The notes under the pieces are model-generated. The model made no database searches. It was not told the DNA's origin and saw only the letters and a list, made by a program, of their open reading frames with translations. From positions 69,345 through 133,344 of the forward strand of contig JAVBPZ010000002.1 of NCBI GenBank assembly GCA_031549285.1: a stretch of 64,000 bases of DNA, given 5' to 3'. Positions 8,101 to 17,276 of the stretch are shown here, one piece after another; within the stretch, counting starts at the first letter, position 1, and every line of letters starts with the position of its first letter. The position numbers and the translations under genes were made by a program. The DNA comes from JAAYCI01 sp031549285 (GTDB taxonomy: Bacteria > Bacillota > Clostridia > Oscillospirales > Ruminococcaceae).

Positions 8101-8817
8101 ATGCAAACCTACGCACTGGACGAACTTTTGAAAGCAAACCCTTACCCCGGACGGGGCATTGTGCTGGGCCTGAGCGAAGACGGCATGCGCGCCGTACTCG
8201 CGTACTTCATCATGGGCCGCAGCGAAAATTCCCGCAACCGCGTGTTCACGGAAAAGGACGGGGGCATTGTTACCGAGGCCGCCGACCCCGCCAAAATGCA
8301 AGATCCCAGCCTGATTATCTACGCCCCGGTACGCAAATATGACCTATATACCATTGTTACCAATGGCGACCAAACCGATACTGTTTTCTCTGCGCTCAGC
8401 GCGGGGGAATCGTTTGAAACTGCCCTGCGCAAACGCACCTTCGAGCCGGATGCGCCAAACTTTACCCCCCGCATTTCCGGCCTGTACACGGTGGAGTGGG
8501 ACGGCTTTTCCTACCAGCTTTCCATACTAAAATCCGGCGACGGCGCGGGTGGTGCGGTGCAACGCTTTTTCTTCGAGTACCCGGACCCTGTCTGCGGCCA
8601 GGGGCATTTCATCCACACCTATGCGGCAGACGGCAACCCACTGCCCAGCTTTGTGGGCGAGCCGGTACCGGTGGCTATCTCCGGTGGCATAGACCGCTTC
8701 GCAAACAACCTGTGGGCCGCGCTGAACCCCGAAAATAAGGTTTCGCTTTTTGTGCGCACCATCACATTGGACGGCAAAGAAGAAACCCGCCTTTTCAATC
8801 GCTTTGAAAAGGCGTGA
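8101..8817 (+). CDS. purO: IMP cyclohydrolase, PurO type
   Basis: 238 residues. It matches the PurO-like IMP cyclohydrolase family (IMP_cyclohyd), known from archaea and found in some anaerobic bacteria. It shares no homology with the cyclohydrolase domain of ordinary PurH. Family features seen are NPYPGRGIVLGLSEDG, AYFIMGRSENSRNRVF, DPSLIIYAPVR and TNGDQTDT. It closes FAICAR to IMP, the last step. The start at 8101 was chosen because AAAGGGG lies 11 bases upstream; a longer form from 8068 has no RBS. The next gene supplies its FAICAR substrate. Confidence 0.9.
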   Translation: MQTYALDELLKANPYPGRGIVLGLSEDGMRAVLAYFIMGRSENSRNRVFTEKDGGIVTEAADPAKMQDPSLIIYAPVRKYDLYTIVTNGDQTDTVFSALSAGESFETALRKRTFEPDAPNFTPRISGLYTVEWDGFSYQLSILKSGDGAGGAVQRFFFEYPDPVCGQGHFIHTYAADGNPLPSFVGEPVPVAISGGIDRFANNLWAALNPENKVSLFVRTITLDGKEETRLFNRFEKA

Positions 8818-8997
8818 TTTGTTCGCTTATCAGCTGTCGCGCTGGTTTTCCTGATGATTTTCCTGTCTCTTCCGCCCCGGCACGGTTATTCTATTGCCGG
8901 CGCTACACCGCACATGCCGTACAACCGCGGCCTAATAGCCGCTGCTCTCGCCTCAGTTGTCTTTTGCTAACTAAACACCCCAAAGGAGCCCCCTGCC

Positions 8998-10173
8998 ATG
9001 AAAGAAATCGAACTGAAATATGGCTGCAACCCAAACCAGATTCCGGCGCGCATTTTTGCCACCGAGGGCGAGCTGCCGGTACAGGTGCTGAACGGCCGCC
9101 CTGGCTACATCAATTTTTTGGACGCGCTGAACGCCTGGCAGCTGGTGGCGGAACTGGAACGCGCCACCGGCCTGCCGGCAGCTACTTCCTTTAAGCACGT
9201 GTCCCCCGCCGGCGCGGCGGTGGGCCTGCCGCTGACCGACCTGTTGCGCCAGATTTACTTTGTGGACGCGGATGCTGAACTGTCCCCGCTGGCTTGCGCA
9301 TACGCGCGTGCCCGCGGCGCCGACCGCATGTCCAGCTACGGGGACTGGGTTGCCCTGTCCGCCATCTGTGACGAAGCCACCGCAAAACTGCTGCAGCACG
9401 AGGTCAGCGACGGTGTTATTGCCCCGGGCTACACCCCCGAGGCACTGGCCATTCTGTCCGCCAAGCGAAAGGGCAGTTACAACGTGGTACAGGTGGACCC
9501 CGCCTATCAGCCGCCGGCGGTGGAACACAAGGACGTTTTCGGGGTCACCTTTGAGCAAGGACACAACAATATTGTCATTGACGCGTCGCTGCTGACCGAC
9601 CTGCCCACCCGCAGAAAAACCCTGACCGAGGCGCAAAAACGCGACCTGCTCATTTCGCTCATTACCCTGAAATACACCCAGTCAAACTCGGTGTGTTATG
9701 TGAAGGACGGCCAGGCCATCGGCGTGGGCGCCGGCCAGCAAAGCCGTATCCACTGCACCCGCCTGGCCGGGAACAAGGCCGACAGCTGGCACCTGCGGCA
9801 GCACGAAAAGGTGCTAGCCCTACCCTTCATCGCGGGCATCGGCCGCGCCGACCGCGACAACACCATAGACCAGTATATTTCCGACGACGCAGACGATGTG
9901 CTGGCCGACGGCGCATGGCAGCGCCTGTTCACCAACCGGCCGGAGCCTTTCACACGAGAGCAGCGCGCGGCGTACCTGACCACCGTTACCGGTGTCGCCC
10001 TGGGCAGTGACGCCTTCTTCCCCTTTGGCGATAACATCGAGCGCGCGCACCGCAGCGGGGTTACCAGCATCGCCCAGCCCGGCGGTTCCATCCGGGACGA
10101 CAATGTCATTGCCACCTGTGACAAATATAATATCGCCATGGCGTTCACCGGCCTGCGGTTGTTCCATCACTGA
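8998..10173 (+). CDS. purH: Stand-alone AICAR transformylase (lacks the IMP cyclohydrolase domain)
   Basis: 391 residues, corresponding to the C-terminal domain of bifunctional PurH; the N-terminal MGS-like cyclohydrolase domain is absent. It formylates AICAR with 10-formyl-THF. Key elements are SFKHVSPAGAAVG with the catalytic Lys-His pair, KYTQSNSVCYVKDGQ, GAGQQSRIHCTRLAG and the C-terminal FPFGDNIERAH...GGSIRDDNVI. Strong RBS (AAAGGAG). Purine literature also uses purV for such single-domain forms. Together with PurO upstream it replaces bifunctional PurH. A hairpin terminator follows. Confidence 0.93.
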   Translation: MKEIELKYGCNPNQIPARIFATEGELPVQVLNGRPGYINFLDALNAWQLVAELERATGLPAATSFKHVSPAGAAVGLPLTDLLRQIYFVDADAELSPLACAYARARGADRMSSYGDWVALSAICDEATAKLLQHEVSDGVIAPGYTPEALAILSAKRKGSYNVVQVDPAYQPPAVEHKDVFGVTFEQGHNNIVIDASLLTDLPTRRKTLTEAQKRDLLISLITLKYTQSNSVCYVKDGQAIGVGAGQQSRIHCTRLAGNKADSWHLRQHEKVLALPFIAGIGRADRDNTIDQYISDDADDVLADGAWQRLFTNRPEPFTREQRAAYLTTVTGVALGSDAFFPFGDNIERAHRSGVTSIAQPGGSIRDDNVIATCDKYNIAMAFTGLRLFHH

Positions 10174-10188
10174 AACTTCTTGGTGTAC

Positions 10189-10211
10189 AGTTTCACTTGT
10201 GAAACTTTTTC
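10189..10211 (+). terminator. Intrinsic terminator inside the purine cluster
   Basis: AGTTTC (10189-10194) pairs with GAAACT (10201-10206) around ACTTGT, followed by a run of T. It lies 16 bases after the AICAR transformylase and about 90 bases before purD. It may lower expression of purD-purL-purB or mark the end of a sub-operon. Confidence 0.6.
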
Positions 10212-10300
10212 TTATTTTTGTACATTCCATCCCCTATGCCAACAGGAAAAACCACCATACCCACCGGCAAAATATCACCCATGTCTGGAGGAAACGCATC

Positions 10301-11608
10301 GTGAAGGTTGCGGTTATTGGAAGCGGCGGGCGCGAACACGCCATCATAAAAAAACTGGCGCGCAGCCCCCTGTGCAGCGAGATTGTTGCCATACCGGGCA
10401 ACGGCGGCATTGCCGCGGACGCCCGCTGCGTAGACATACCGGCCACCGATATAGACGCCGTGGTGCTGTTCTGCCGCCAAAACCAGTTTCAGTATGTGGT
10501 GGTAGCCCCGGACGACCCGCTGGCCGCCGGCATGGTGGACGCGCTGGCCGCGCAGGGCATACCGGCCTTTGGCCCAAACAAAGCCGCCGCACAGATAGAG
10601 GCCAGCAAGGTCTTTTCCAAAAACCTGATGAAAAAATATAACATCCCCACTGCGGGGTACGAGGTTTTTTCCGACTCTAAAAAAGCCCTTGCCTATATCA
10701 CAAAAGCCGGCCGCTTCCCGGTTGTCATAAAAGCGGACGGCCTGGCCCTGGGCAAAGGGGTGCTCATCTGCCAAACGCTGGAGGAAGCCAAAGACGGCCT
10801 GACCAGCATCATGGAGGACAAAATCTTTGGCAAAAGCGGCAGCCAGGTGGTGGTGGAGGAATTCCTGACTGGCCCCGAGGTTAGCGTGCTCAGCTTTTGC
10901 GACGGTGAGACCCTGGTACCCATGGTTTCCAGCATGGACCACAAGCGCGCGCTGGACGGGGATGAGGGGCTGAACACCGGCGGCATGGGCACCGTAGCGC
11001 CAAACCCGTATTACACCCCTGAAATGGCCGAGCGCTGCATGCAGGAAATTTTCCTGCCCACCGTGCGCGCCATGCAGGCAGAGGGCGCCCCCTTTAAGGG
11101 CTGCCTGTATTTTGGCCTGATGCTGACGCCCGACGGACCAAAGGTCATTGAGTACAACTGCCGCTTCGGCGACCCTGAAACCCAGGTAGTACTGCCGCTG
11201 CTGGAAAGCGACCTGCTGGAAATACTGTACGCCTGCACGCAGGGCAACCTGACCGCCGACATGGTGAAATTTTCTGACCGCAGCGCCGCCTGTGTCATCA
11301 TGGCCAGCGGCGGCTACCCGGGAAAATATGAAACCGGGCTGCCCATAACCGGCCTGCCCGCCGCGGGAAAGGTGCCAAAGGTAGACATATATCACGCCGG
11401 CACCCGCCTGCAGGGCGGCATGGTGCGCACCGCGGGCGGCCGGGTACTGGGTGTTACCGCCACCGGCCCGGTGCTTTCGCTGGCCCTGAAGCGCGCCTAC
11501 AAGGCAGTGCGTAAAATCTCGTTCGATGGCGCCTTTTACCGCAAGGACATCGGTAAGCGTGCGCTGGAACAGCTGGGCGAAGACCCCGCCACCATCCTGC
11601 CACGCTAG
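10301..11608 (+). CDS. purD: Phosphoribosylamine-glycine ligase (GAR synthetase)
   Basis: 435 residues. An ATP-grasp enzyme that joins phosphoribosylamine and glycine. Signatures: VKVAVIGSGGREHAIIKKLA at the start, FPVVIKADGLALGKGV (ATP-binding), EFLTGPEVSVLSFCDG, NTGGMGTVAPNPYY and IEYNCRFGDPETQVVLP. Start is GTG at 10301 with TGGAGG nine bases upstream; the open frame extends into the preceding gene but has no support there. Confidence 0.95.
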   Translation: MKVAVIGSGGREHAIIKKLARSPLCSEIVAIPGNGGIAADARCVDIPATDIDAVVLFCRQNQFQYVVVAPDDPLAAGMVDALAAQGIPAFGPNKAAAQIEASKVFSKNLMKKYNIPTAGYEVFSDSKKALAYITKAGRFPVVIKADGLALGKGVLICQTLEEAKDGLTSIMEDKIFGKSGSQVVVEEFLTGPEVSVLSFCDGETLVPMVSSMDHKRALDGDEGLNTGGMGTVAPNPYYTPEMAERCMQEIFLPTVRAMQAEGAPFKGCLYFGLMLTPDGPKVIEYNCRFGDPETQVVLPLLESDLLEILYACTQGNLTADMVKFSDRSAACVIMASGGYPGKYETGLPITGLPAAGKVPKVDIYHAGTRLQGGMVRTAGGRVLGVTATGPVLSLALKRAYKAVRKISFDGAFYRKDIGKRALEQLGEDPATILPR

Positions 11609-11752
11609 GTACATACTGATTTCATCCCTATACAAACACTCTCTTTTTTCTTTGTGCCTTCGCACAGTTAGCCGTATGAAACTCATTCTTTGCTGCGGTT
11701 GTGCCGCTGAACCCCTTGTCCAAAAAAACAACACATCTCCGGGAGGTAGCAC

Positions 11753-14700
11753 ATGGTCCATCGTGTCTATGTTGAAAAAAATACCGACTATGCGGTAGAG
11801 GCCGCCGGCCTGCGCGAGGAATTTGTCTCGCTGTTGGGCATACCGTCCCTACAGGAGTTACGCATAGTTAACCGATACGATGTGGAAGGCATTTCACAGG
11901 AACTGTTCCTGCAGTGCATACCAATGGTGTTCAGCGAACCGCCGCTGGACCTGGTCAGCCATATCCTGCCCCGGGGGGATTTTGTCTTCGCGTCTGAGTA
12001 CCTGCCCGGCCAGTTTGACCAGCGGGCAGACTCCGCCGCCGAATGCATCCAGCTAATCAGCCAAGGCGAGCGCCCGCTGGTGCGCAGTGCCAAGGTATAT
12101 GTGCTGAACGGCAGCTTCACTGAGGAGGAAAAGGCCGCCATCCAAAAATACCTCATCAACCCGGTGGAGGCGCGGCTGGCGGACACCGCGGAAAAAGATA
12201 CCCTGCGCATGGAATATCCCACGCCACCCCCCATAGAAACGCTGGACGGTTTCCTGTCGCTGGAAAAAGAACGTATGCCGGATTTCATCGCGCAGTATGG
12301 CCTTGCCATGGACGTAGATGACCTGGCCTTTTGTCAGCAGTATTTTGCCATGGAGGGCCGCGCGCCCACTATTACCGAGCTGCGCATGATCGACACCTAC
12401 TGGAGCGATCACTGCCGCCATACCACCTTTGGCACCCACCTGGACAACGTGGTCATTGCCGACGAAAAGGTGCTGAAAAGCTACCATTTGTACCAACAGC
12501 TGCGGGAAGAGGTATACACCGGCAAAAAGCCAAAGCCACAAACCCTGATGGACATCGCCACCATTGGCGCGCGCGCGCTGAAGGGGCGCGGCGTGTTAAC
12601 AGACCTGGACGAAAGCGACGAAATAAACGCCTGCAGCGTGAAGATACAGGCCGACAACAACGGCGAACTGGAAGACTGGCTGCTGCTGTTTAAAAACGAA
12701 ACGCACAACCACCCCACCGAGATTGAGCCCTTCGGCGGGGCAGCCACCTGCATTGGCGGGGCTATACGCGACCCGCTGGCAAACCGTGGCTATGTGTTCG
12801 GCGCCATGCGTGTTACCGGCGCGGGCAACCCGCTGGTTCCGGTAAGCGAAACACTGCCCGGTAAGCTGCCGCAGCGAAAGCTGGTTACCACCGCCGCCGC
12901 GGGCTATTCTAGCTATGGCAACCAAATAGGCCTGGCCACCGGCCAGGTAACCGAGATATACCACCCAGGCTATATCGCCAAACGCATGGAGGTGGGCGCG
13001 GTGCTGGGCGCGGTGCCGCTTAGTTCTGTGCGCCGCGACACCCCGGCCCCGGGCGACATCGTCATTTTGCTGGGCGGGCGCACCGGGCGCGACGGCTGCG
13101 GCGGGGCCACCGGCTCCAGCAAAGCACACAAGGTGGAAAGCCTGGAAAGCTGCGGCGCCGAGGTGCAAAAAGGCAACCCGCCGGTGGAACGAAAGCTGCA
13201 GCGTTTATTCCGCAACCCGGAGGCCACCTGCCTGATTCGCCGCTGCAATGATTTTGGCGCCGGCGGCGTGTCGGTTGCCATAGGGGAACTGGCCGACGGT
13301 TTGCACATAGACCTGTCCGCCGTTCCCAAAAAATACGACGGCCTGGATGGCACAGAGTTGGCTATCAGCGAAAGCCAGGAGCGTATGGCCGTGGTTGTGG
13401 AAATGAAAGACGCCCGCCGGTTTATCGCACTGGCGGAGGAAGAAAACCTGGAGGCAACCCCGGTGGCGGTGGTTACCGAGGAAAACCGTCTGGTCATGAA
13501 GTGGAACGGCGATGTGATCGTGAACATCAGCCGCGACTTTTTAAACTCGAACGGCGCGGTGAAACACGCCGACGCCAGCGTGGAACCACTGCCCATACCC
13601 AGCTGCCCGCCGCCCGCCGGCGAAACTTTCGCCGAAAAATTGCTGGCGCTCGCGGCGGATTTAAACCACTGCAGCCAAAAGGGCCTGTCCGAGCGGTTCG
13701 ATTCCACCATTGGCGCGGCCACGGTGGTCATGCCGTTTGGCGGTAAGCACCAGCTAACCCCAAACCAGGCGCTGGTCATGAAGCTGCCGGTAGACGGCGA
13801 AACCAGCACCTGCAGCGGCATGGCGTTTGGGTTCGACCCATACATTTCCGAACAAAACCCCTATGCCGGGGCCTACCTGGCGGTGGTGGAAAGCGTGGCG
13901 AAACTGGCCGCGTCCGGCTTCCCGCTGGAAAACGTTCACCTTTCCTTCCAGGAATATTTCGAGCGTCTGCGCGGCGAGGCTGCCCGCTGGGGCAAGCCTT
14001 TCGCAAGCCTGCTGGGCGCCCTGCAGGCGCAAATAGACCTGGGCGTTGCGGCTATCGGTGGCAAGGACTCCATGTCCGGGAGCTTTGAGGAACTGGACGT
14101 TCCGCCTACGCTCATTTCTTTTGCGGTGGCGCACGGCAACACCGCCTCCATCATCAGCCCAGAGTTCGAACTACCCGGCAGCAAGGTGGTCTGGCTACGC
14201 GCGGCCACGGCAGACGGCCTTTTGCCCAGCCCCGCCAGCTACAAGCTGCTGTTGGCGCAGGTGGAAAAACTCATCCGGGACAAGCAGGTACTCTCCGCCT
14301 ACACCCCCGGCCGCGGCGGCGTGGCCGAGGCGCTATTTAAAATGTCGCTGGGCAACCGCGTGGGCCTGCGGCTGGATAAAACACTGGATCTGGACCGCCT
14401 GTTCGCCCCGGCGTTTGGTTCCTTTGTGCTGGAACTGGCCGAGGATCTGGACATTGGCGAAGTCCTGGGCGAAACCACCGGCAGTTATTCCTTTGTGCAC
14501 AGCGACGAAGAAATAGACCTGGCGCCCATTCAGGAAAGCTGGGAAGCAAAGCTGGAACCGGTACTGCCGTACCGTCAGCCGTCCTCCGATACCGCTGTGG
14601 AGGCCATCTCCTGCCCGGTGGACAAAAAACAGCGCAAAGCTCCTAAAATAGGCGTGACAAAACCGAAGGTATTGATCCCCGTTTTCCCTGGCACGAACTG

Positions 14701-15460
14701 TGAATACGACACCGCCCGCGCGCTGCGCCGCGCCGGGGCGGATCCCCAAACCTATATTATCCGCAACCTGACCCCAGACGCCGTGGCCCGCAGCGCCGAG
14801 GATTTGGCAAAGCTGATAGACGCCAGCCAGATTCTGGTATTGCCAGGCGGCTTTTCCGGCGGCGACGAACCGGAGGGCAGCGCCAAACTCATCACCTCAT
14901 TTTTCCGCGGGCCCGCCGTGGCCGAGGCCGTCACCCGCCTGCTGGAGCAACGCGACGGCCTGATGCTGGGCATCTGCAACGGCTTTCAGGCATTGATAAA
15001 ACTGGGCCTGGTTCCGTATGGCCGCATTACAGACGCCACTGAAAACAGCCCCACCCTCACCTTTAACACCATCGGCCGCCACCAAAGCATGCTGGTAAAC
15101 ACCCGCGTCGCATCAAACCTTTCCCCCTGGCTGATGCACGAGGCGGTGGGCACCACGCACACGGTGGCCATCAGCCACGGCGAGGGCCGCTTCGTCGCAC
15201 CGGAAAATGCTCTCGCCGCGCTGGTGCAAAACGGGCAGGTCGCCTCGCAATATGTGGACCTGGCCGGCAACCCCACCATGGACGTGCGCCATAACCCGAA
15301 CGGCAGCCTGCTTGCCATCGAGGGCATTACCAGCCCGGACGGCCGTGTACTGGGAAAAATGGGCCACACTGAGCGCAGCGGCAACCGCCTGTACATCAAT
15401 GTGCCCGGCAACAAATACCAAAAATTGTTCGAGGGCGGCGTGGATTATTTCAAAATTTAG
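11753..15460 (+). CDS. purL: Phosphoribosylformylglycinamidine synthase, fused synthetase and glutaminase
   Basis: 1235 residues, the large single-chain type that fuses PurL and PurQ. It converts FGAR to FGAM with glutamine and ATP. The synthetase region includes DTYWSDHCRHTTFGT (about 217), KNETHNHPTEIEPFGGA and GGRTGRDGCGGATGSS. The class I glutaminase domain starts near 975 (VLIPVFPGTNCEYD). Its catalytic Cys is in LGICNGFQ and the His-Glu pair in the C-terminal GHTER. No purS is needed with this form. GGGAGG supports the ATG. Confidence 0.96.
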   Translation: MVHRVYVEKNTDYAVEAAGLREEFVSLLGIPSLQELRIVNRYDVEGISQELFLQCIPMVFSEPPLDLVSHILPRGDFVFASEYLPGQFDQRADSAAECIQLISQGERPLVRSAKVYVLNGSFTEEEKAAIQKYLINPVEARLADTAEKDTLRMEYPTPPPIETLDGFLSLEKERMPDFIAQYGLAMDVDDLAFCQQYFAMEGRAPTITELRMIDTYWSDHCRHTTFGTHLDNVVIADEKVLKSYHLYQQLREEVYTGKKPKPQTLMDIATIGARALKGRGVLTDLDESDEINACSVKIQADNNGELEDWLLLFKNETHNHPTEIEPFGGAATCIGGAIRDPLANRGYVFGAMRVTGAGNPLVPVSETLPGKLPQRKLVTTAAAGYSSYGNQIGLATGQVTEIYHPGYIAKRMEVGAVLGAVPLSSVRRDTPAPGDIVILLGGRTGRDGCGGATGSSKAHKVESLESCGAEVQKGNPPVERKLQRLFRNPEATCLIRRCNDFGAGGVSVAIGELADGLHIDLSAVPKKYDGLDGTELAISESQERMAVVVEMKDARRFIALAEEENLEATPVAVVTEENRLVMKWNGDVIVNISRDFLNSNGAVKHADASVEPLPIPSCPPPAGETFAEKLLALAADLNHCSQKGLSERFDSTIGAATVVMPFGGKHQLTPNQALVMKLPVDGETSTCSGMAFGFDPYISEQNPYAGAYLAVVESVAKLAASGFPLENVHLSFQEYFERLRGEAARWGKPFASLLGALQAQIDLGVAAIGGKDSMSGSFEELDVPPTLISFAVAHGNTASIISPEFELPGSKVVWLRAATADGLLPSPASYKLLLAQVEKLIRDKQVLSAYTPGRGGVAEALFKMSLGNRVGLRLDKTLDLDRLFAPAFGSFVLELAEDLDIGEVLGETTGSYSFVHSDEEIDLAPIQESWEAKLEPVLPYRQPSSDTAVEAISCPVDKKQRKAPKIGVTKPKVLIPVFPGTNCEYDTARALRRAGADPQTYIIRNLTPDAVARSAEDLAKLIDASQILVLPGGFSGGDEPEGSAKLITSFFRGPAVAEAVTRLLEQRDGLMLGICNGFQALIKLGLVPYGRITDATENSPTLTFNTIGRHQSMLVNTRVASNLSPWLMHEAVGTTHTVAISHGEGRFVAPENALAALVQNGQVASQYVDLAGNPTMDVRHNPNGSLLAIEGITSPDGRVLGKMGHTERSGNRLYINVPGNKYQKLFEGGVDYFKI

Positions 15461-15550
15461 CGTTCCTTCCCCACCCAAAATTTCATGCGCCGTACTGTTT
15501 TTTACTTTTTTTGCAACGCCCTTCCCGAACACCAACCCGGAGGTATCAAA

Positions 15551-16984
15551 ATGCCGCACGACAAATATATTTCTCCGTTTGAAACACGTTACGCCTCGGA
15601 CGAAATGCAGTATATTTTTTCCGAGGACAACAAGTTTCGCACCTGGCGCCGGCTGTGGATTGCCCTGGCGCGCGCGGAAAAAGCCGAGGGCCTGCCCATC
15701 ACCGACGCACAGATTGCCGAGCTGGAAGCCCACAAGGACGACATTAACTACGACGTGGCCATCGCCCGTGAAAAGGAAGTGCGCCACGACGTCATGAGCC
15801 ATGTGTACGCCTACGGCGTGCAGTGCCCCGGCGCGAAAGGCATCATTCACCTGGGCGCCACCAGCTGCTATGTGGGGGACAACACCGATATTTTGGTCAT
15901 GAAACAGGCGCTGGGCGTGGTGCGGCGCAAACTGCTGGGTGTGGTGCGCCTGCTGGCCAGTTTCGCCGACCAATATAAAGACCTGCCCACCCTCGCCTAC
16001 ACCCACCTGCAGCCGGCCCAGCTAACCACTGTGGGCAAGCGCGCCACCCTGTGGCTGAATGAACTGGTGATGGACTGTGAAGAGGTGGACTACCGGCTGG
16101 CAGGCCTTCAGCTGCTGGGCAGCAAAGGCACCACCGGCACGCAGGCCAGCTTCATGGAACTGTTCGCCGGCGACGAAGGAAAAATTCACCGGGTGGAGCA
16201 AGCCATCGCCGCGGAAATGGGCATGGAAAAGGTGGTGCCGGTTTCCGGCCAAACCTACTCGCGCAAGGTGGATTTCGCTGTGTTATCCGCCTTGTCGGGC
16301 CTGGCGCAAAGTGCCTCAAAATTCGCCAGCGACCTGCGCATTTTACAAAGCTTTAAAGAAATAGAGGAACCGTTTGGCGCTTCGCAAATCGGTTCCTCCG
16401 CCATGCCGTACAAGCGCAACCCCATGCGGTGCGAGCGCATCTCGGCTCTGTCCCGTTACATCATAACCGACTGCCAAAACCCCGCCCTTACCGCCGCGTC
16501 ACAGTGGTTCGAACGCACACTGGATGATTCCGCCAACCGCCGCATTGCCATTCCGGAGGCGTTCCTGGCGGCGGATGCGGTGCTGAACCTGCTTTTGAAT
16601 ATCTGCGACGGGCTGGTGGTCTACCCCAAGGTCATTGCCGCGCGCATTGCGGCGGAGCTGCCGTTCATGGCCACCGAGAACATCATGATGCAGGCCGTGA
16701 AAAAAGGCGGTGACCGGCAGGAACTGCACGAAAAACTGCGCGCGCATTCCCTGGCCGCCGCCCGGGCAGTAAAGGAAGACGGCCTGCCAAACGACCTGCT
16801 GGCGCGCATTGCGGCGGACGCCGCCTTTGGCCTTACCGCGGACGACCTGGCCCAAACGCTGAACCCCGCGGACTTTGTGGGCCGCGCCCCGCAGCAGGTT
16901 ACCCAGTACCTGCGGGAGGTCATTCAGCCGCTGCTGGCCCGGTACCCGGACACCGCCGAAGGAAAAACCGAACTGACGGTTTAG
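15551..16984 (+). CDS. purB: Adenylosuccinate lyase
   Basis: 477 residues. It cleaves SAICAR to AICAR plus fumarate and adenylosuccinate to AMP plus fumarate, so it acts twice in purine synthesis. Signature SSAMPYKRNP (about 278-287) carries the flexible catalytic loop; HLGATSCYVGDNTD and THLQPAQLTTVGKR are also present. CGGAGG lies eight bases before the ATG at 15551, which decides the start over an upstream ATG without RBS. Last gene of the purine cluster; a strong terminator follows. The fumarate it makes could feed the fumarase encoded at 28-30 kb. Confidence 0.96.
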   Translation: MPHDKYISPFETRYASDEMQYIFSEDNKFRTWRRLWIALARAEKAEGLPITDAQIAELEAHKDDINYDVAIAREKEVRHDVMSHVYAYGVQCPGAKGIIHLGATSCYVGDNTDILVMKQALGVVRRKLLGVVRLLASFADQYKDLPTLAYTHLQPAQLTTVGKRATLWLNELVMDCEEVDYRLAGLQLLGSKGTTGTQASFMELFAGDEGKIHRVEQAIAAEMGMEKVVPVSGQTYSRKVDFAVLSALSGLAQSASKFASDLRILQSFKEIEEPFGASQIGSSAMPYKRNPMRCERISALSRYIITDCQNPALTAASQWFERTLDDSANRRIAIPEAFLAADAVLNLLLNICDGLVVYPKVIAARIAAELPFMATENIMMQAVKKGGDRQELHEKLRAHSLAAARAVKEDGLPNDLLARIAADAAFGLTADDLAQTLNPADFVGRAPQQVTQYLREVIQPLLARYPDTAEGKTELTV

Positions 16985-17087
16985 CCCACTTCATGCAGAG
17001 TGGGTTAGAACATCCGCAGAATTCATTTTGGTATCCCGGTTTTGAATCCCATACACCGCCAATTTTTCCAAAAAATCGTATACACAA

Positions 17088-17144
17088 GAAACCCCCTTCG
17101 GGCCGCGCGCTGTGCGCGGGTACCCCACGGGGGTTTCTATTTTA
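17088..17144 (+). terminator. Intrinsic terminator ending the purine cluster
   Basis: GAAACCCCC (17088-17096) pairs with GGGGGTTTC (17129-17137), with an inner CGCGCG stem, then TATTTTA. Confidence 0.85.
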
Positions 17145-17153
17145 CTCTAGCGC

Positions 17154-17276
17154 CTATTTTACTCCAGAGCAAAGGTTTTCCTTGTTAAATGGCGTACGGA
17201 AGAAAACATAGCGCATCGGCGTGTAGGCAAATTCTGCGTCATATCTACGGAATTCGCTCTCAAACTCCAGGCGGGT
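17154..17276 (-). other. In-frame open tail after the VanY-like stop codon
   Basis: After the TAA of the next gene (17277-17279) the same frame stays open for 40 codons to TAG (17154). It reads TRLEFESEF, then RYDAEFAYTPMRYVFF, and ends LCSGVK. The composition is protein-like (many E, F, Y, R), not random GC-rich sequence. It may be the 3' remnant of a lost gene or a segment once translated with the carboxypeptidase. No family recognised. Confidence 0.25.

Noticed and set aside
10193..11761. 522-codon minus-strand frame opposite purD
   Set aside because: Antisense shadow; PurD motifs on the plus strand are complete.
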